Assembly (NCBI GenBank): GCA_963678675.1
Contig: OY783194.1
Location: forward strand, 23,538,278-23,602,277
From: Xiphydria camelus
Taxonomy: Eukaryota > Arthropoda > Insecta > Hymenoptera > Xiphydriidae
Length of the DNA stretch: 64,000 bases
Direction: 5' to 3'
Of this stretch, positions 30,147 to 42,912 are shown piece by piece. The notes under the pieces are model-generated. The model did no database searches. It saw only the letters and a list, made by a program, of their open reading frames with translations, and was not told the origin of the DNA. The translations under genes were made by a program, and so were the position numbers. Each line of letters begins with the position of its first letter. Within the stretch, counting starts at the first letter, position 1.

Positions 30147-30693
30147 TTGAAAGGGTCATTTAAGAAGAGTAATATCTACTCGAATATAAATTTTGAGCAT
30201 CACGTTCAAGTATAACTGAATTGAGAAATTTAGGAAGAAGTCCTACGCCTACGCGCTGTAGCATTGGACATTTGGTAATATAATATTACTTTGAGTTGTG
30301 AGGTTGTGGCTTAACGTCGCAACGCTTATTAAACATCGACGTGGCTATTACTATATCGAGATGGGAATATACCTACATAACCGCCACACTCGTAGTCGAC
30401 CGGGGGATAAAGCGCTGCCAACTCTGCATGTATCAAACCCCCTCTCTTCATCTCTTCCAGCCCTCCGAGGCTACAGACATCGCCTGCGTATTCAATGAAA
30501 GCGCAAGATCTGAGAAGATCTGCTACATATTTTTTAATTCATGTATATTCACAATAAGCGAAGTTTCCAACGGCATATGGCGAATTTCCACAACATAAAG
30601 TTACAAGATATGACAGAAAACAGAAAAAACATTTCAATAAATTGTCCCAATATAAGTAATTATCCAATATAATAAACATATGGGTGGAGTCCT
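30147..30693. other. Unassigned stretch
   Basis: Short overlapping plus-strand frames (66 and 85 codons) with no domain. Confidence 0.3.
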
Positions 30694-31016
30694 ATGGAGT
30701 CCAAGTTTCCTAGTTGCAAAGGGTTTACCCATTTGAAATGTGACAAATGTGGAGTGTTTTGTGCCTCACATAGGACAAAAATTGTTTTAGATCATTTCAT
30801 TTTTCGGTTGCCTGTAATGTTGCAAATATGCAAATTAGTTTTGCTAACAGTTGCATGTTGTTGTTGATATGCAAAAATTTGTTTTTTTTTGCTTCAAGAG
30901 ACGTTAAAATTTAATAAACATTCTTTATAATATTTTTTTACTAATCAGAAATATGATCGAATACGAAAAATAATTTTTCATTTATTTAAAAAAAAAATCA
31001 TGCATCAAAGGGTTAA
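30694..31016 (+). pseudogene. piggyBac-like transposase C-terminal remnant and 3' terminus
   Basis: A 57-codon frame from 30694 reads KFPSCKGFTHLKCDKCGVFC after MES. This resembles the cysteine-rich zinc-binding tail of piggyBac transposases (CxGxT...KCxKC...C). It is followed by AT-rich sequence ending in AAAAATCATGCATCAAAGGG and TTAA (to 31016), the same subterminal pattern as the MITE at 3730-4436. The catalytic DDD region and left end were not found, so this is a truncated, inactive copy. Confidence 0.55.
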
Positions 31017-31140
31017 ATCCTATGGCATATCGACGCTTCCCGCGCGCACTACCCGCCTACTTACTCCAAAACGCATAGGGGGAATTGTGAGCTCATCGAT
31101 CATCCGCGTTCAATTTTTATTCGGATTTCAATTAAGAAAG

Positions 31141-31148
<8 letters not shown>

Positions 31149-31179
<31 letters not shown>
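31149..31179. repeat. GA microsatellite
   Basis: About fifteen GA units. Confidence 0.9.
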
Positions 31180-31182
<3 letters not shown>

Positions 31183-31537
31183 TTATATATGAATTCCTTT
31201 CTGAGGAGAAAAGCTTTCGTTGAAAAGGGAAGGGATGTGTCTTTTTTTAAGCGGAAGGAAAATGCTCGTCCATTTTTGCCCGCGAGCAACGAAAATCTCG
31301 ACAAATAAATTTCGCATTCGTTCTTCACGAGAAACATCCATTACTCGTTATCTACTGATGCGCGGAGTTCGTGTCGCGAGATGCTCTTTATTATTAATCG
31401 TTTTGATTGGTTCGCTTGACAACCGACAGAAATATTGTCGAGGATTTTTTTTAAGAGAAATCTATCGCTGCAAAAATATCGCGTCATCGTATTACTTGCG
31501 GGGGGTCGAAATTTATGTACCTATATAAATGTTATTT
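31180..31537. other. Unassigned stretch
   Basis: A 102-codon plus frame and a 69-codon minus frame overlap here. No domain seen. Confidence 0.3.
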
Positions 31538-31599
31538 TTAAATATATCTTCCTTGCAATCACGTGGAATAGCATGTGATTGTAAGGAAGAAATATTTAA
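31538..31599. ncRNA. Pre-miRNA-like hairpin (candidate)
   Basis: Arms of 28 bases (CTTCCTTGCAATCACGTG and CATGTGATTGTAAGGAAG at their core) differ at three positions. Two of the three would be G-U pairs in the plus-strand RNA. The loop is GAATAG. Size is at the small end for an insect pre-miRNA. It could equally be a tiny foldback repeat. Confidence 0.35.
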
Positions 31600-34500
31600 T
31601 TAATATGAAAAAAGGATTTAATTGATGTAGATAAATAATTACTCGCAACCCCGTAAGTAATTTTTAGATAGATCCGATTAATTCTTTTTCTCTGTGTAGT
31701 AGAAAGTTATAGTTTGAAGTGTAGAAGCGAGAAATTGAAGTTAATTAATTTGCTTAATTGATTTCTCGCCATTATAGTAGACTATAAATTACCTATAATC
31801 GTGATTAACTATATCTCCTTGATATAAATATATTTATCTTAGAGCAACAAGCAATTTTCCAAATAATGCAGTTTTACTCCAATCACGATTATCTCATTAT
31901 TTGAACATTTTTACTGATATCGGTACGAAACATTTTGTAGATGAAATTACAATCATTTTGGAAGTATTTTATCCAATTCACAGTATCCATTTTATTCAGA
32001 TTTTATTCAGGTATTTAAATTAAATAACTATGGACATTAGACAATGATATCGATATATTATTTACCTTGAAATGTTCAATAAAATAAGCAATTTATTTAA
32101 ATTGGTATTTATAAACGATGAAATACCTAACCACCTGCATAGCAAATTGCATTTGATCCATAAACACCAATTTAAACAAACTATCTCTTTCTTTGAATAT
32201 TTGAAGATAAATAATATACTCACATATCATTGTATTTAATATTTACTATCATATTGCAATTTATAGGAATTCATAGCTCAAATATTTCAGTGATGTTTTT
32301 ATACGATCAGAGGACAAAAAATCCCATTTCGAATCAGAAATATCAAATATGCTCTAAAGATCACACATTTCAAAATAAAAATAAGAAATGCATATTGCAA
32401 AGTTATATGAAGAACTCGTATGCCTGAAAATGACTATTTATAGTTACATAACTCAAACCATTATAAAGTTACCTGGTTCACAACATAGTTTAAAAAGTAT
32501 ACGCAGCTTGAAAGCATCGTTACAGAGCCTTCACCTCGACAAGTAAGGTCAGAAATAGTTTGTTACGTATTTTTCGTTGAAACATTCACGTTAACGTAGG
32601 GCTGTGAGTTCTTCTTTTGTTTTTGTTTTTCTTGATTCGTACAAAGTCCATGAAAGAAAATAGGCTTAAATTGTTTAATTGCTCAGAAATAATATATTAA
32701 TCTAAATACTAATTTGTGTAATACATTTCCATGCGAGAACACGGGAGCCGAAGAGAATATTCGAAACCTCTGCATATGTTCGGAACACACATTGCGAATA
32801 ATTTAATAAAGCTCATAAACGCTCTCGTTAATCGGCGAGGGATGATATTAAATTCATCGGTAACCACGCCAAAAATGGTACTGGTGGTCAGTTCGTATAA
32901 TAGATGCAGGCTCATGCGTCGCTGTGGGAATATAAGTACTTACTATATATGACTATTCACGCGGCCATTACATACCTACGAGTAACTGTTGCATAGGTAT
33001 TATACGTAATTCGCGCGTGTTTGTCGGAATTTTCTCGAAAAATTAAATTAGAATTTATAGTGTTGGAAATACGAAATGCTGCCATTACTTATGTAAACAG
33101 CAAAAATTCTCGCCCGTGTTATGTATGTAATTTTCCAAAAAATATCAATTTTTATGCTATTTGAAGAATACTTTTTGAGCATTTAATTCATATCTAGTAA
33201 TAATTTAATAATTAATTTCTTTGTCGGCTTTGAAGTACCTCATTATTACAATAGCTCGATATCGACATCTTAATGGCATATGTTCATATCTGCAATAATT
33301 AAAATAGCAATAATTTCAAGAAATGAATATTTTCTGAAAGCTGCAGTAGATTGAATGACCGTTTTTTAAAATTAATTATTAAAGAATGTTTATTGCGATA
33401 AAATATTGTTATTAAAAGAACAGTACGACTGCAAACAAAAGAGATTTATGAACTGAAGAAATTTATTTTTCAGTATAGATATGTACCTATTTTCAATATT
33501 AGTCGATATTGCCAATAATTGAAGGTAAATCGCTAATATCATCTATTGTCTCGTAATTTCTAAGGTCAGTCGTAGTAACAAGGGGTCAAATCAAATTAAT
33601 GCCCTTATGTACGTTTTCCACCCTACTAATTAAAGGGAACGACGCAAGTTATCAAAGTCTTTAGCAGTGGAACGACCAGTTTTAATCTCAAATGGCGTCC
33701 TCATTTGCGAGCAATTTGGATTTTAGGAGCCAATTATAAAACGCGCCGATGACACGAAAGGCACCCGAGGGAAATTAGTGCTAGTAACGCTTAATTCGGA
33801 TCGTATATGTGTATGTATAACCGTGCTTTATATTTAAAAAAAGGATGGAAAATAAATTAACAGGGTTTTCATTTCCTCAAGTAACACTTCACCGAATAAT
33901 TCAGTTCGACTTCTCTTCCTCTCTAACTGAAAAATCGAAAAAATTTACTCTCTATATGTAAACAAAATTGTTCATTTCTAAAAGAACTTCAGTGAAATAT
34001 TTTATTTACAAATTTAACCTCTCTCCAACGAACTTTTGTAATTCATTGGGGGAAAAAATATTTTGCATAGCATTCACATTCTAAAATATAACAAAATCTG
34101 TAGGGAATAGTGACCAAAATGTTTTCAAATTTTTAAAATTACATCTTTAATATACCCAAAATGTGAAATATTAAACAATTGAAGGATAAATTTGACATAT
34201 AAGTAAACTATCGGCCATAGCTTAACGTTATAAATAGTAATTTTAACAATTAACATTATTCTAATCGTAGTGCTAATACAGTTTCAATATCCGTATATTG
34301 GCGAAGGTTTTTTCTTTATAACTGCCGTTCTAAATATGGAACAGTTGGCTGGGAAGAGATTAAAGACAATTTGTTAAAAATACACCAAAGAAAATACGAA
34401 TATCTATATGTAGCGCACGTTGTAGGTAGAGGTCTTATCAAAGAAATAAAAAAGTTTCGCGCTACCAAGAAAAAGACACGATGATGATCTCGTCGCATTA

Positions 34501-34744
34501 CTGCAAAAACAAGATAACTCCATTATTAGCATTTTTCGGTTAAGTGCAGCTTTGATTATAAAAGGTATCAAGAAATATTCAAAAATGTCCTGTGAAAACC
34601 CGTTAAGTGTTCTGTAAGTCCAAAGGTCAAAGACGCAAGCCATCAAAATAGCTATGTAAGTCCGCTTTTCTACATTTTTCGGCAGCGAAAACCATTTATG
34701 TGCATTTGTGTTACTTACAATCTGATTCTCGCAGTAATCCGACA
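31600..34744. other. Long AT-rich non-coding stretch
   Basis: About 3.1 kb with no domain-bearing frame. A weak hairpin GCGAGAAATT...AATTGATTTCTCGC lies at 31726-31768. Frames of 60-113 codons (for example 34404-34745, minus) have no support. The block at 33650-33790 is slightly GC-richer without a clear signal. Confidence 0.35.
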
Positions 34745-35245
34745 ATGGCGACCTTGCATGATTTTTTTTATTGGCTTAAAAAGTAGAGTAAAAAATTACA
34801 ATTTCAACGGTATATAAACTTATGGTGTTAACATGTCGGATACCTTCACAAATTTGAGTTAAAAATGAAGCGTTTGAAAGAGCCGCGCAAATAGCGAGAA
34901 GCAATATGTGACGTCACGCAACAGTAAAAGCGCTATCGGCCAATCATACTGCGTTTTAGGGCGGGGCATAAATAGGAGCACTCGACAGTCATTGGTTGAA
35001 ATTGAGATTTAGCCAATGATCATCGAATGTGTGACGTCACGGAACAGTAAAAGCGTCTAGGCCAATCATACTGCGTTCTAGGTCGGGGCATGGTTTAGGC
35101 GTTTAAGGCACGATTAATTAATTCTTTTTCTCTCTAATATAGTTACATATTATTTAAAAAATACAGTGCTCCCTGGTTTTTATAAAACGATAGCTTTATT
35201 CAGTAAAATTTTCAAGGAAAAAGAAATTTCATGCAAGTTCCTCAT
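34745..35245. mobile_element. CRE/CCAAT-carrying MITE, copy 2 (inverted)
   Basis: It is the diverged reverse complement of 1276-1773 over its whole length. The right terminus TCATGCAAGTTCCTCAT is intact and the left terminus (GACCTTGCATGA) has decayed. Both CRE octamers survive, at 34909-34916 and 35032-35039, with CCAAT boxes beside them. Confidence 0.85.
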
Positions 35246-35789
35246 TCATACGCCCCGCCCGTTACTGTTCCACGGGCGACCGGACATGGCGGATGTTTGA
35301 ACGGCGATGGGAAAAGTGCTTTCGAGCACCGGCAGTAAAAGGCAAGCGCGCCAGTGCGCGAGAAATCGGAACCAAGCTGTTCCACTGCAGATATCCTGGT
35401 GATTTATTAGTTATCTTGTTTCCCCCGCGCCCCGCCGGAAACTTACGTGGCGGTCTCTCGTGACGGGTTCTATATTAAAAGGCGGAAGAAAGGAGCAGCC
35501 TTTTCGTTTTCCTACGGAGCAGAAGGTACCGCGAACGGGAAAGTTGTACGCGGCTATACGTTGGTGCGCTGCAGTCGAACGGCGGGCGGCAGCGCTCTCG
35601 TGGATTTGTGCCGCGGTATTTGATCTACGCGGCACAATGGGATAAATCTCGTTCCATTGTATTTTATCTGCAATGCCGTGCGCGATGTTATTTTAGTGGC
35701 TTCGATGTCGCGCATTCTTTTCCCAACACGTTTCCCGTCTGTCCTGGTCTTCCCACGGAAAAATTCATATTCTCTTCAATGCAATCTGT
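35246..35789. other. CpG-rich block without identified gene
   Basis: GC-rich from 35250 to 35650, with short overlapping frames on both strands. It may be regulatory or an unrecognised non-coding exon. Confidence 0.3.
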
Positions 35790-36065
35790 ATACATATTTA
35801 ACGTCATACAAAAAAGAATTACCTATTCGTAAAGTTATAAGTGCGTTTCTCTCTACTGTATTATGATGTCATCGAAAAGCCATGAGAAACGCATTTATGC
35901 CAAACACAATGAGTGCGAAATATAGACTTAAAATACGATGACGTATTCTGCATTTTAAATATTATTTTCCAGTTTAATTGAGGCGGAAAATTATAAATGA
36001 AAAAATATGGGGTAAATAATTGTTCCTAAATTTTTTCCAATTTACGGTAAAAGAAATTAATGAGA
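35790..36065. repeat. Dispersed repeat Z, copy 1 (uninterrupted)
   Basis: Blocks shared with 45725-46215: GTTATAAGTGCGTTTCTCTC, GATGACGT, TTTCCAG and ATATGGGGTAAAT. It contains an inner hairpin GTGCGTTTCTC...GAGAAACGCATTTATG. At 35971 TTTAATTG marks the empty position that holds a TTAA insertion in the 45.7-kb copy. Confidence 0.65.
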
Positions 36066-37732
36066 GAACCGTATTACTTTAAAGAGTCGTTACACTTATT
36101 ACCTATTAATTTGTATCGTGCTTTCTAAAATAGAATCAGTCTGTTTTTTCAAAAAGTAATTATTAAAGTCACTTTAATTTGAAAGTCTTGCTAATGAGTC
36201 TATGCAGTTGAAAATTTTGTTTTTTTTTATTTAAAAACATGCTTGTAAAAATTGTATTAAATTTAACCTATTTTCATATGTTACTTTAATACAATTCATA
36301 TGCGTTGATTGATTTTAATACATTTTTAATATGATTTATACGTAAAACGCAAGAACTAATATCATATATGTTTCTGAGGCTATGTTACACTGTAAATAAA
36401 ATTTGTATTAAGTTTAATATAATTGTATATGAAGCTCTTATCTAATACGTGGTAATTAAAATTAATATACTACGTCGTGAAATTTATGAGGGAAATTTTA
36501 TAAGAAAATATATTAATTTTCATAATTAATAATCACTTGTTGGAAAAAAGCTTTATCTAAAAGTATATTAATAATAAACATTTTTAAAAATTGTATCTGA
36601 GTTCTAATTTGATTAATTAAAGAAATGAGTTGTTTCTGAAAATTTCACCGATCACTTCTGCAAAAAAAGACGAAAAGTTTGAGTTAAAAATCAACGATAA
36701 TTGTATGCCACACAATTAAATGGTTGCATTAACTGATAATACATTTATTTTGAATATTTCTTCAAGTCAAAAGATACGAAGCGATCAATTGAATTAACGC
36801 AAATAAAATGTTGCTTCATCACAGAAAAACCACTTAATTTATGTTAAATATTTGACGTAATTGTTGTATTATTTTCAACACATGAGCTTTTAGTTAAATT
36901 AATACCAAAATTCGTGCGGGCCTCTTGAGACCTGCAAAATATGTTAGATTTACTACAAAAGATCCAACTATGTACTTTTTTGGAAGTTCAAATTTCTTTA
37001 TTAATAAAGAAAATACTTTTTGGATGCAACGACATCTAGTCGGCGTTAATCGTTACAATTTTGATTCAATTGCTCGAATCCTGAATAAACTAGTTTATTT
37101 GAACCGACCGTTATTTGCTATTAAATCGCAACTGTTTCAAATCTCCAGTTAAAAGCTAAATAACTCCACGCGTACCATTTACCGCTCCGACATGGACGTA
37201 TGAGTTGGTATCCGCGTGTTCTCCCCCTCGCGCAGAGTTACGCACACCCTCGCGTGTGTGTATCGCCGGTGCCCCGCAGAACCGTTCTCCCACCGGAGCG
37301 CAACCGGCGAAGTTGTACCACTCTAACGTACGAGACCACTTCAAGAAGTCATTTTTCTTCGGCTTAGTGGCTTTTAGCTTGGTTCTCGGAACGAAAATTG
37401 CATCGTTATTATATTTCTCTCCGCGAGCCGCGGCTAAGATAGATTTTGTCGTGCCGCTGATGAGGCTGCAGCGAGGCTAAGGAAGCGTCGGATTGTTCCG
37501 ACGGGATTTTGCATCGGGACACTCTCCCGCTTGACGCTATCTACTTACAACGCAATGCAATGTGCACTTTAATTATCTCTTAGCATATTCAGTCGAGTAT
37601 GTCGTATAGCAAATTGAGATAAAAACAAAGGAACAACAAACCGAAATATTAAAAAATATATTTATGGCACAATTCTATCATGAGTTATCTATTAAACAAT
37701 TTATTCTATCTATTAAACAAGAAAACTCGTAG
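36066..37732. other. AT-rich stretch with a CpG-rich patch
   Basis: A repeat at about 36388-36480 (CACTGTAAATAAAATTTG, AAGCTCTTATC, TACGTGG) resembles 41248-41400. Between 37160 and 37480 the sequence is CpG-rich with a 91-codon plus frame of no recognisable domain. Confidence 0.35.
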
Positions 37733-38880
37733 GGTAACGCGGCCTAACATTAACACTGGATTAACATTGACACATTTTCTGAATCTTATTACTTTCTGCT
37801 AGTAACTCGTATAATACTGTTCTTGTCTACCTTAAGGTTTCTCGAGCGGTACAGAAGCTTTTTCCCTGCTAAAAGTTAATCCACTGAAGTACAGTAACAC
37901 TCTAAAGTATGTTCTTCGTGCGATGTGGCAACAATGTTTGACGTACAGTAGTATGTGTGTATCTGTGAGTTCAAAAATGGAGCCCAAAACATCTGGTCAT
38001 GCATCTGTACGTCATGCAACGTTGCCACATTGACTTATCAAAGGTTAAATTTATAAAGAACAATTAATAAAAAAATAACGGGCTTCTTAATATGAACGTG
38101 AAAATTGGTATATATGATTTTAGTTCATTAAACTTGCTGTTCAAAAAATTTCAGAATTTTTGCACTATTTTTCTCAGAAATATCGCGGTTTGTTGGTTAT
38201 AACCCATAAGAACACATGTTATTTTGTTATTCAAAAATCTTTGCAACGAGCTTCTTAAAAGACTTGAAAATTTAACTGAATTCTTGTTTACTTCAATCTA
38301 CCGAATGCAATCATTTTCAAGCATTCCTCACTATTTTTAGTATAACGTTCGAGAAACCTTAATAAATACCGCATATGGTCCGCCACCTGACGCCGCGCGT
38401 GAATATCAGCGCTTTCATAATGATCACCCGATTCACAGTGTCGTTAAGTTTTCACGTGGGCGTGCATCTCCTATTTTCGACGAAGAAAACTTTTCGAAAC
38501 TTTAGGTCTTTTTAAAGTGGCAAACATTTATAAATAAAATGACTATTATAATTTAATCTCTATACAAAATCACCTACTGATGTCAATTTTGGAATGTAAT
38601 CAACAAAAATTGAGATTTTTTGCCGATTGCATGCAGTATAGGCGACAATTTTAACAGGTGTCAATATTAAACAGAATATGGGGTAAGATTGACATCTGAC
38701 TTTATTTTTTTAAAATCATTGTTGAAAAATGATAAGTAGTAAAATAAAATGCGTCTTATATCATATAAAGAGAGAGTCAGGCTTGCTTATCCATACATTA
38801 TCAAATATGATAACTTCAGTTTGCTATATATTTTAAGCCAGTAAGTGAAGTGGTGTCAATGTTATAATGTAAAGTCTAGT
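37733..38880. mobile_element. Repeat X, copy 2, interrupted by a TTAA MITE
   Basis: Left part 37733-37831 and right part 38363-38880 correspond to the reverse complements of 26555-26798 and 42395-42820. It ends with AAGTGGTGTCAATGTTATAA. Repeated TGACAC/GTGTCAA strings near both ends may be transposase-binding sites. No ORF. Confidence 0.65.
37836..38358 (-). mobile_element. 523-bp TTAA MITE (family T), copy 1
   Basis: The ends are GGTTTCTCGAGCG and CGTTCGAGAAACC, with TTAA directly on both sides (37832-37835 and 38359-38362). It is highly similar, in reverse orientation, to 40083-40604 and 53709-54235. It sits inside repeat X. Confidence 0.9.
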
Positions 38881-40082
38881 GTATCATATTCCTATATACT
38901 TTATCTCTATCTCGCACCTACACATTTGATTTCCTATCGATGCGCTTTGTCTCGTATAGATGCACCACCCTAATTCCAGTTACTACAGGGGGAGAGTTAC
39001 CAAAAATCCAATTTCATCCCCACGGATTATCCCCAAGCATGCCCAGAAAAAAGAGGATCATTGTATCAAAGAATCGTTCCTTCCGATTGTATTGAAGGAA
39101 TAATTTCTTCGATTCGAAAAATTTGTTTCAAAAAATAGTGTTTTTCCACAAATAATCGATTTATTATTTTAATAGATACTAATTAGGTACGGTTTTTGAA
39201 TCAAATATGTATTTCTTTTCATAAAATACATTTTTTGAATCAGTTAATCATTTTTTTAACAAAAAAAACTATTTCTCTGTTTCTTACCATCCACAAGGCC
39301 GATTCTTTATAATTTGATGATTTTGTTCTTCTCCGTGGCGACCTTTCGCGCCGCTCATTCATTTCTCGCCAAGAATTTTCGTTCCTCGTCTTTCTCGCCC
39401 GCGAATGCGATTCGCAGTGACGGTCGTCCTTAATTCGCGGACACCGGTATGTATAAGGCACCCTAATCAAGCTCTCCGGGAAATAAAGCCGAGCGCTGTG
39501 GGAGCTAACTAACTGGAGTATTACTACCTAGTGGTAGGAAGGGCAAAGAAGAGAGGGAGAGAGCTAGAGAGGGGGGGGGAGACGGAGAGAGAGAAAGGCT
39601 ACTTACTGCAGCACAGGTCCACCGGCAAGCGAGTGGTAGCGCCGAACTCGTAAGTACTTCTGATAGGATTTACCTCCCTTCTCCTCCTCCACCTAAGCGC
39701 GTCTTCAACGTCTGACGCGGAGACTGGAGACCAACCCGCCACGAAGTCTCCGCCACGCTTCCCGGTAAGATCGTTTCCACTAGCCCCCCCCCCCCCCCCC
39801 GTAAATCATTAATCAGTAGTTATAGCCGAAGTGGCTTTCGGAATATCTCGAAAACCGAACGCGAATAGTTATATACCTACCTACCTGCATCCGTGCATAA
39901 TTGCATCTCCAACGAGCCTTGCAGGTCGTGATGTCAATCTCCTCGCGGCTCGTGATGTGCATTTTTTATTATTCGAAATTATATCTCTAATATTAGGTAA
40001 CAGGGACTTAAGTCATGATTTTGCAAAATCCTAATAAAAGTGGTCTCAAATCACGATTTTATTCTCTTTCGATTAGTGTTAA
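38881..40082. other. Unassigned, with purine-rich and C-tract repeats
   Basis: GA/G-rich tract at about 39544-39596 and a run of 17 C at 39784-39800. The 39300-39780 block is CpG-richer and could be regulatory. No gene recognised. Confidence 0.35.
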
Positions 40083-40604
40083 GATTTCTCGAGCGTTATA
40101 CTAAAAATAGTGAGAAATGCTTGAAAATGATTGCATTCGGTAGACTGAAGTAAAAAAAAATTCAGTTAAATTTTCAAGTCTTTTAAGAAGCTCGTTGCAA
40201 AGATTTTTGAATAACAAAATAGCATGTGTTCTTATGGGTTATAACCAACAAACCGCGATATTTCTGAGAAAAATAGTGAAAAAATTCTGAAATTTTTTGA
40301 ACAGCAAGTTTAACGAACTAAAATCATCTATACCAATTTTCACGTTCATTAAGAAGCCCGTTATTTTTTTTATTAATTGTTCTTTATTAATGTAACCTTC
40401 GATAAGTCAATGTGGCAACGTTGCATGACGTACAGATGCATGACCAGATGTTTTGGGCTCCATTTTTGAACCCACAGATACACACATACTACTGTACGTC
40501 AAACATTGTTGCCACATCGCACGAAGAACATACTTTAGAGTGTTACTGTACTTCAGTGGACTAACTTTTAGCAGAGAAAAAGCCCCTGTACCGCTCGAGA
40601 AACC
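40083..40604 (+). mobile_element. 522-bp TTAA MITE (family T), copy 2
   Basis: The ends GATTTCTCGAGCG and CCGCTCGAGAAACC are flanked by TTAA at 40079-40082 and 40605-40608. Long near-identical blocks are shared with 53709-54235 (for example GTTGCCACATCGCACGAAGA). Confidence 0.9.
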
Positions 40605-41678
40605 TTAACTGAGAACAAAATGAAATACATAAATTGTGCGTGAAAATATTTCGGTCCACCTCTCGTTAATTCTCGTCGACCAAATTGAAATTCCAAAGTA
40701 GATACGACGCCTCGGTGACGTTTTCGTGACGGACATTCGACGCACCCTCTCACCCCTCCGCCATCCAATCCCCCCACAATGAGATCACAAATTACAAGTT
40801 TGCACGTTACCTAGTCTCGCGTGCTTCCGGAGGCACACGCGCGAGTTCACGAATTAATTCATTCGGGAGATAATGGTACGCCGGCCTCCGCCTACCTTTT
40901 TGCTCGCCCCGCGCAGTCCATTCGCGGTGGTTCTCTTCGTTCACGCTTCAACCACCCTCATATATCACCCTTTCGCTCTTCTCACGCGCTTCCATTCCAA
41001 TATTTATAGCGGATCTCGATATTTATATAACGCTCCTCTTTCGAGGGACGTGGAATGATATGGATTTCGAATGTTTAATAAAAGAAAAATTGAAAAATAT
41101 TGGATGCATGAATAATTATGATTTATATATTTTTCTAATATTATGGAAACAACAAACATAAGTATATTCTTCTACTTTGTATGAATATAATGGTATTTGG
41201 ATATATCGCGAGACTTGCTAAACTTTAAATTATGTTGCAGGGGTGCACTGTAAAACAATGTATAAAACTTAATATAAGTAGTCGTATACAAAGCTCTTAT
41301 CGATTACGTGATTATGAAAATCAATATCTCCGTTATGCAATTTGTATTCAATTTAATATAATTGTGTATAAAGTTCCACAAATATTTAAAACAAATTTGA
41401 CATGAGAGTCATTTTCATATTTACAGGTATTGGATAAAACTTGATATACGATTATACTAAAAAGATCAATTTTTCTTGGAGTTTACAAAAGTAGGATAAA
41501 CGCTTCCAGCTTTTGATTAACTTTGAAGGCGATTTTCTCGAAGTATAGTGGAAATATATGAAAAATCGAAACAAGCTTTTTTATAGTAGGAACATAGGCA
41601 AACCTCTTTTTTTCAACTTTATCTCGATATCTCCAATCGTTTTTAAGATAATCAATTATTAATTTACATTTCAACCAC
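40605..41678. other. Unassigned, with a repeat fragment
   Basis: CpG-rich to about 41000, then AT-rich. 41248-41400 (CACTGTAAAACAATG, AAGCTCTTATCG, TTTAATATAATTGTGTAT) matches the repeat at 36388-36480. Confidence 0.35.
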
Positions 41679-41902
41679 ACTGGGAGAAGGATTTATTTGT
41701 AGTTAATAAATGTATAATTGATTATGGCGAAAGAAATATTTCTTTGGGCCAAGTAAATATTCGTTAATTATTAGAACGTTTCTTTCATTCAAACAGAAAT
41801 AGGGTAATAGCTAACGAATATTTGCTTGGCTCAAAGAAATATTTCTTTCGCCGTAATGAAATATACGTAATACAATAATTATAAATAACTATTTTCTCAG
41901 TG
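41679..41902. mobile_element. 224-bp foldback MITE
   Basis: Arms of ~100 bases run from CACTGGGAGAAGG to the opposing TTTTCTCAGTGC. The inner parts GGCGAAAGAAATATTTCTTT and AAAGAAATATTTCTTTCGCC are exact inverses. Related to 27545-27957. Confidence 0.8.
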
Positions 41903-41933
41903 CACAGTGTAAACGCTGGTTGGCACACACACA

Positions 41934-41945
41934 CACACACACACA
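41934..41945. repeat. Short CA microsatellite
   Basis: CA repeat followed by TATATA. Confidence 0.7.
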
Positions 41946-42394
41946 TATATAAAGGAGATATAAATATCCCACCTTCATTCGCAATGCAAAACACAATAAA
42001 AGAAAAGTACAAATTCTTCATTTTATGACTCCACATCATCGGAAAATATTTACATATTTTATTTACAATTTCTAGTAATTATTAACCGTCGAAGAATCGA
42101 CGAGAGTTCCCTTTTCTATCGGTTTTTATTTCAGCGCCAGGCGACCGAGATTGTTCCAGCGCATATTCAGCGGTCCGTGCTCTTTCCCTAGGTACGCGTC
42201 GTCATTTTTCTCGAGCGAAGTTTTTCGCGGCTCTTACTTATGCCTCATTATGCCGACGAAAAGCGCGTTCGAGTGTTCTCTCCAATAGTACGTGCAACTT
42301 TAGAAAACGGAACTGCGATCCGCATGCCGTTACCCTCGTGCTATCGCGCAGCGATACGAATCTACTTGCTTACATTATATAATACATTTCACAA

Positions 42395-42820
42395 TGTAAG
42401 GTAAAAGGGGCATACATTGACACACCTCTTTACTTACTAGTCTAAAATATATTGCAAACTGAAGTTATCAGAATTGATAATGTATGGATAAGCAAGCCTG
42501 ATTCTCCCTTTATATGATATAAGACGCATTTTATTTTACTACTTATCATTTTTGAACACTGATTTAAAAAAAAATAAAGTCAGATGTCAATCTTACCCCA
42601 TATTCTGCTTAAGATTGACACCTGTTAATATTGTCGTCTATACTGCATGCAATCGGCTAAAAATTTCAATTTTTGTTTATTACATTCCAAAATTGACATC
42701 AGTAGGTGATTTTGTATAGAGATTAAATTATAATAGTCTTTATATTTATAAATGTTTGCCACTTTAAAAAGACCTAAAGTTTCTAAAAGTTTTCTTCGTC
42801 GAAAATAGAAGATGCACGCA
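42395..42820 (-). mobile_element. Repeat X, copy 3 (partial)
   Basis: Reverse complement of about 38470-38880, including ATGTATGGATAAGCAAGCCT and GACATCAGTAGGTGATTTTG. The half corresponding to 37733-38450 is absent. Confidence 0.75.
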
Positions 42821-42843
42821 ATAGAAGATAGAATAGAAGATGA

Positions 42844-42912
42844 ATTAAATAATTACAAAGGTTTGAAATTCACAAAATTACTGTAAAATTTCAACCTTTA
42901 TAATTGTTTAAT
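42844..42912. repeat. 69-bp hairpin
   Basis: TTAAATAATTACAAAGGTT and AACCTTTATAATTGTTTAA pair around a short loop with TTTGTGAATTTCA-like inner pairing. Confidence 0.6.
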
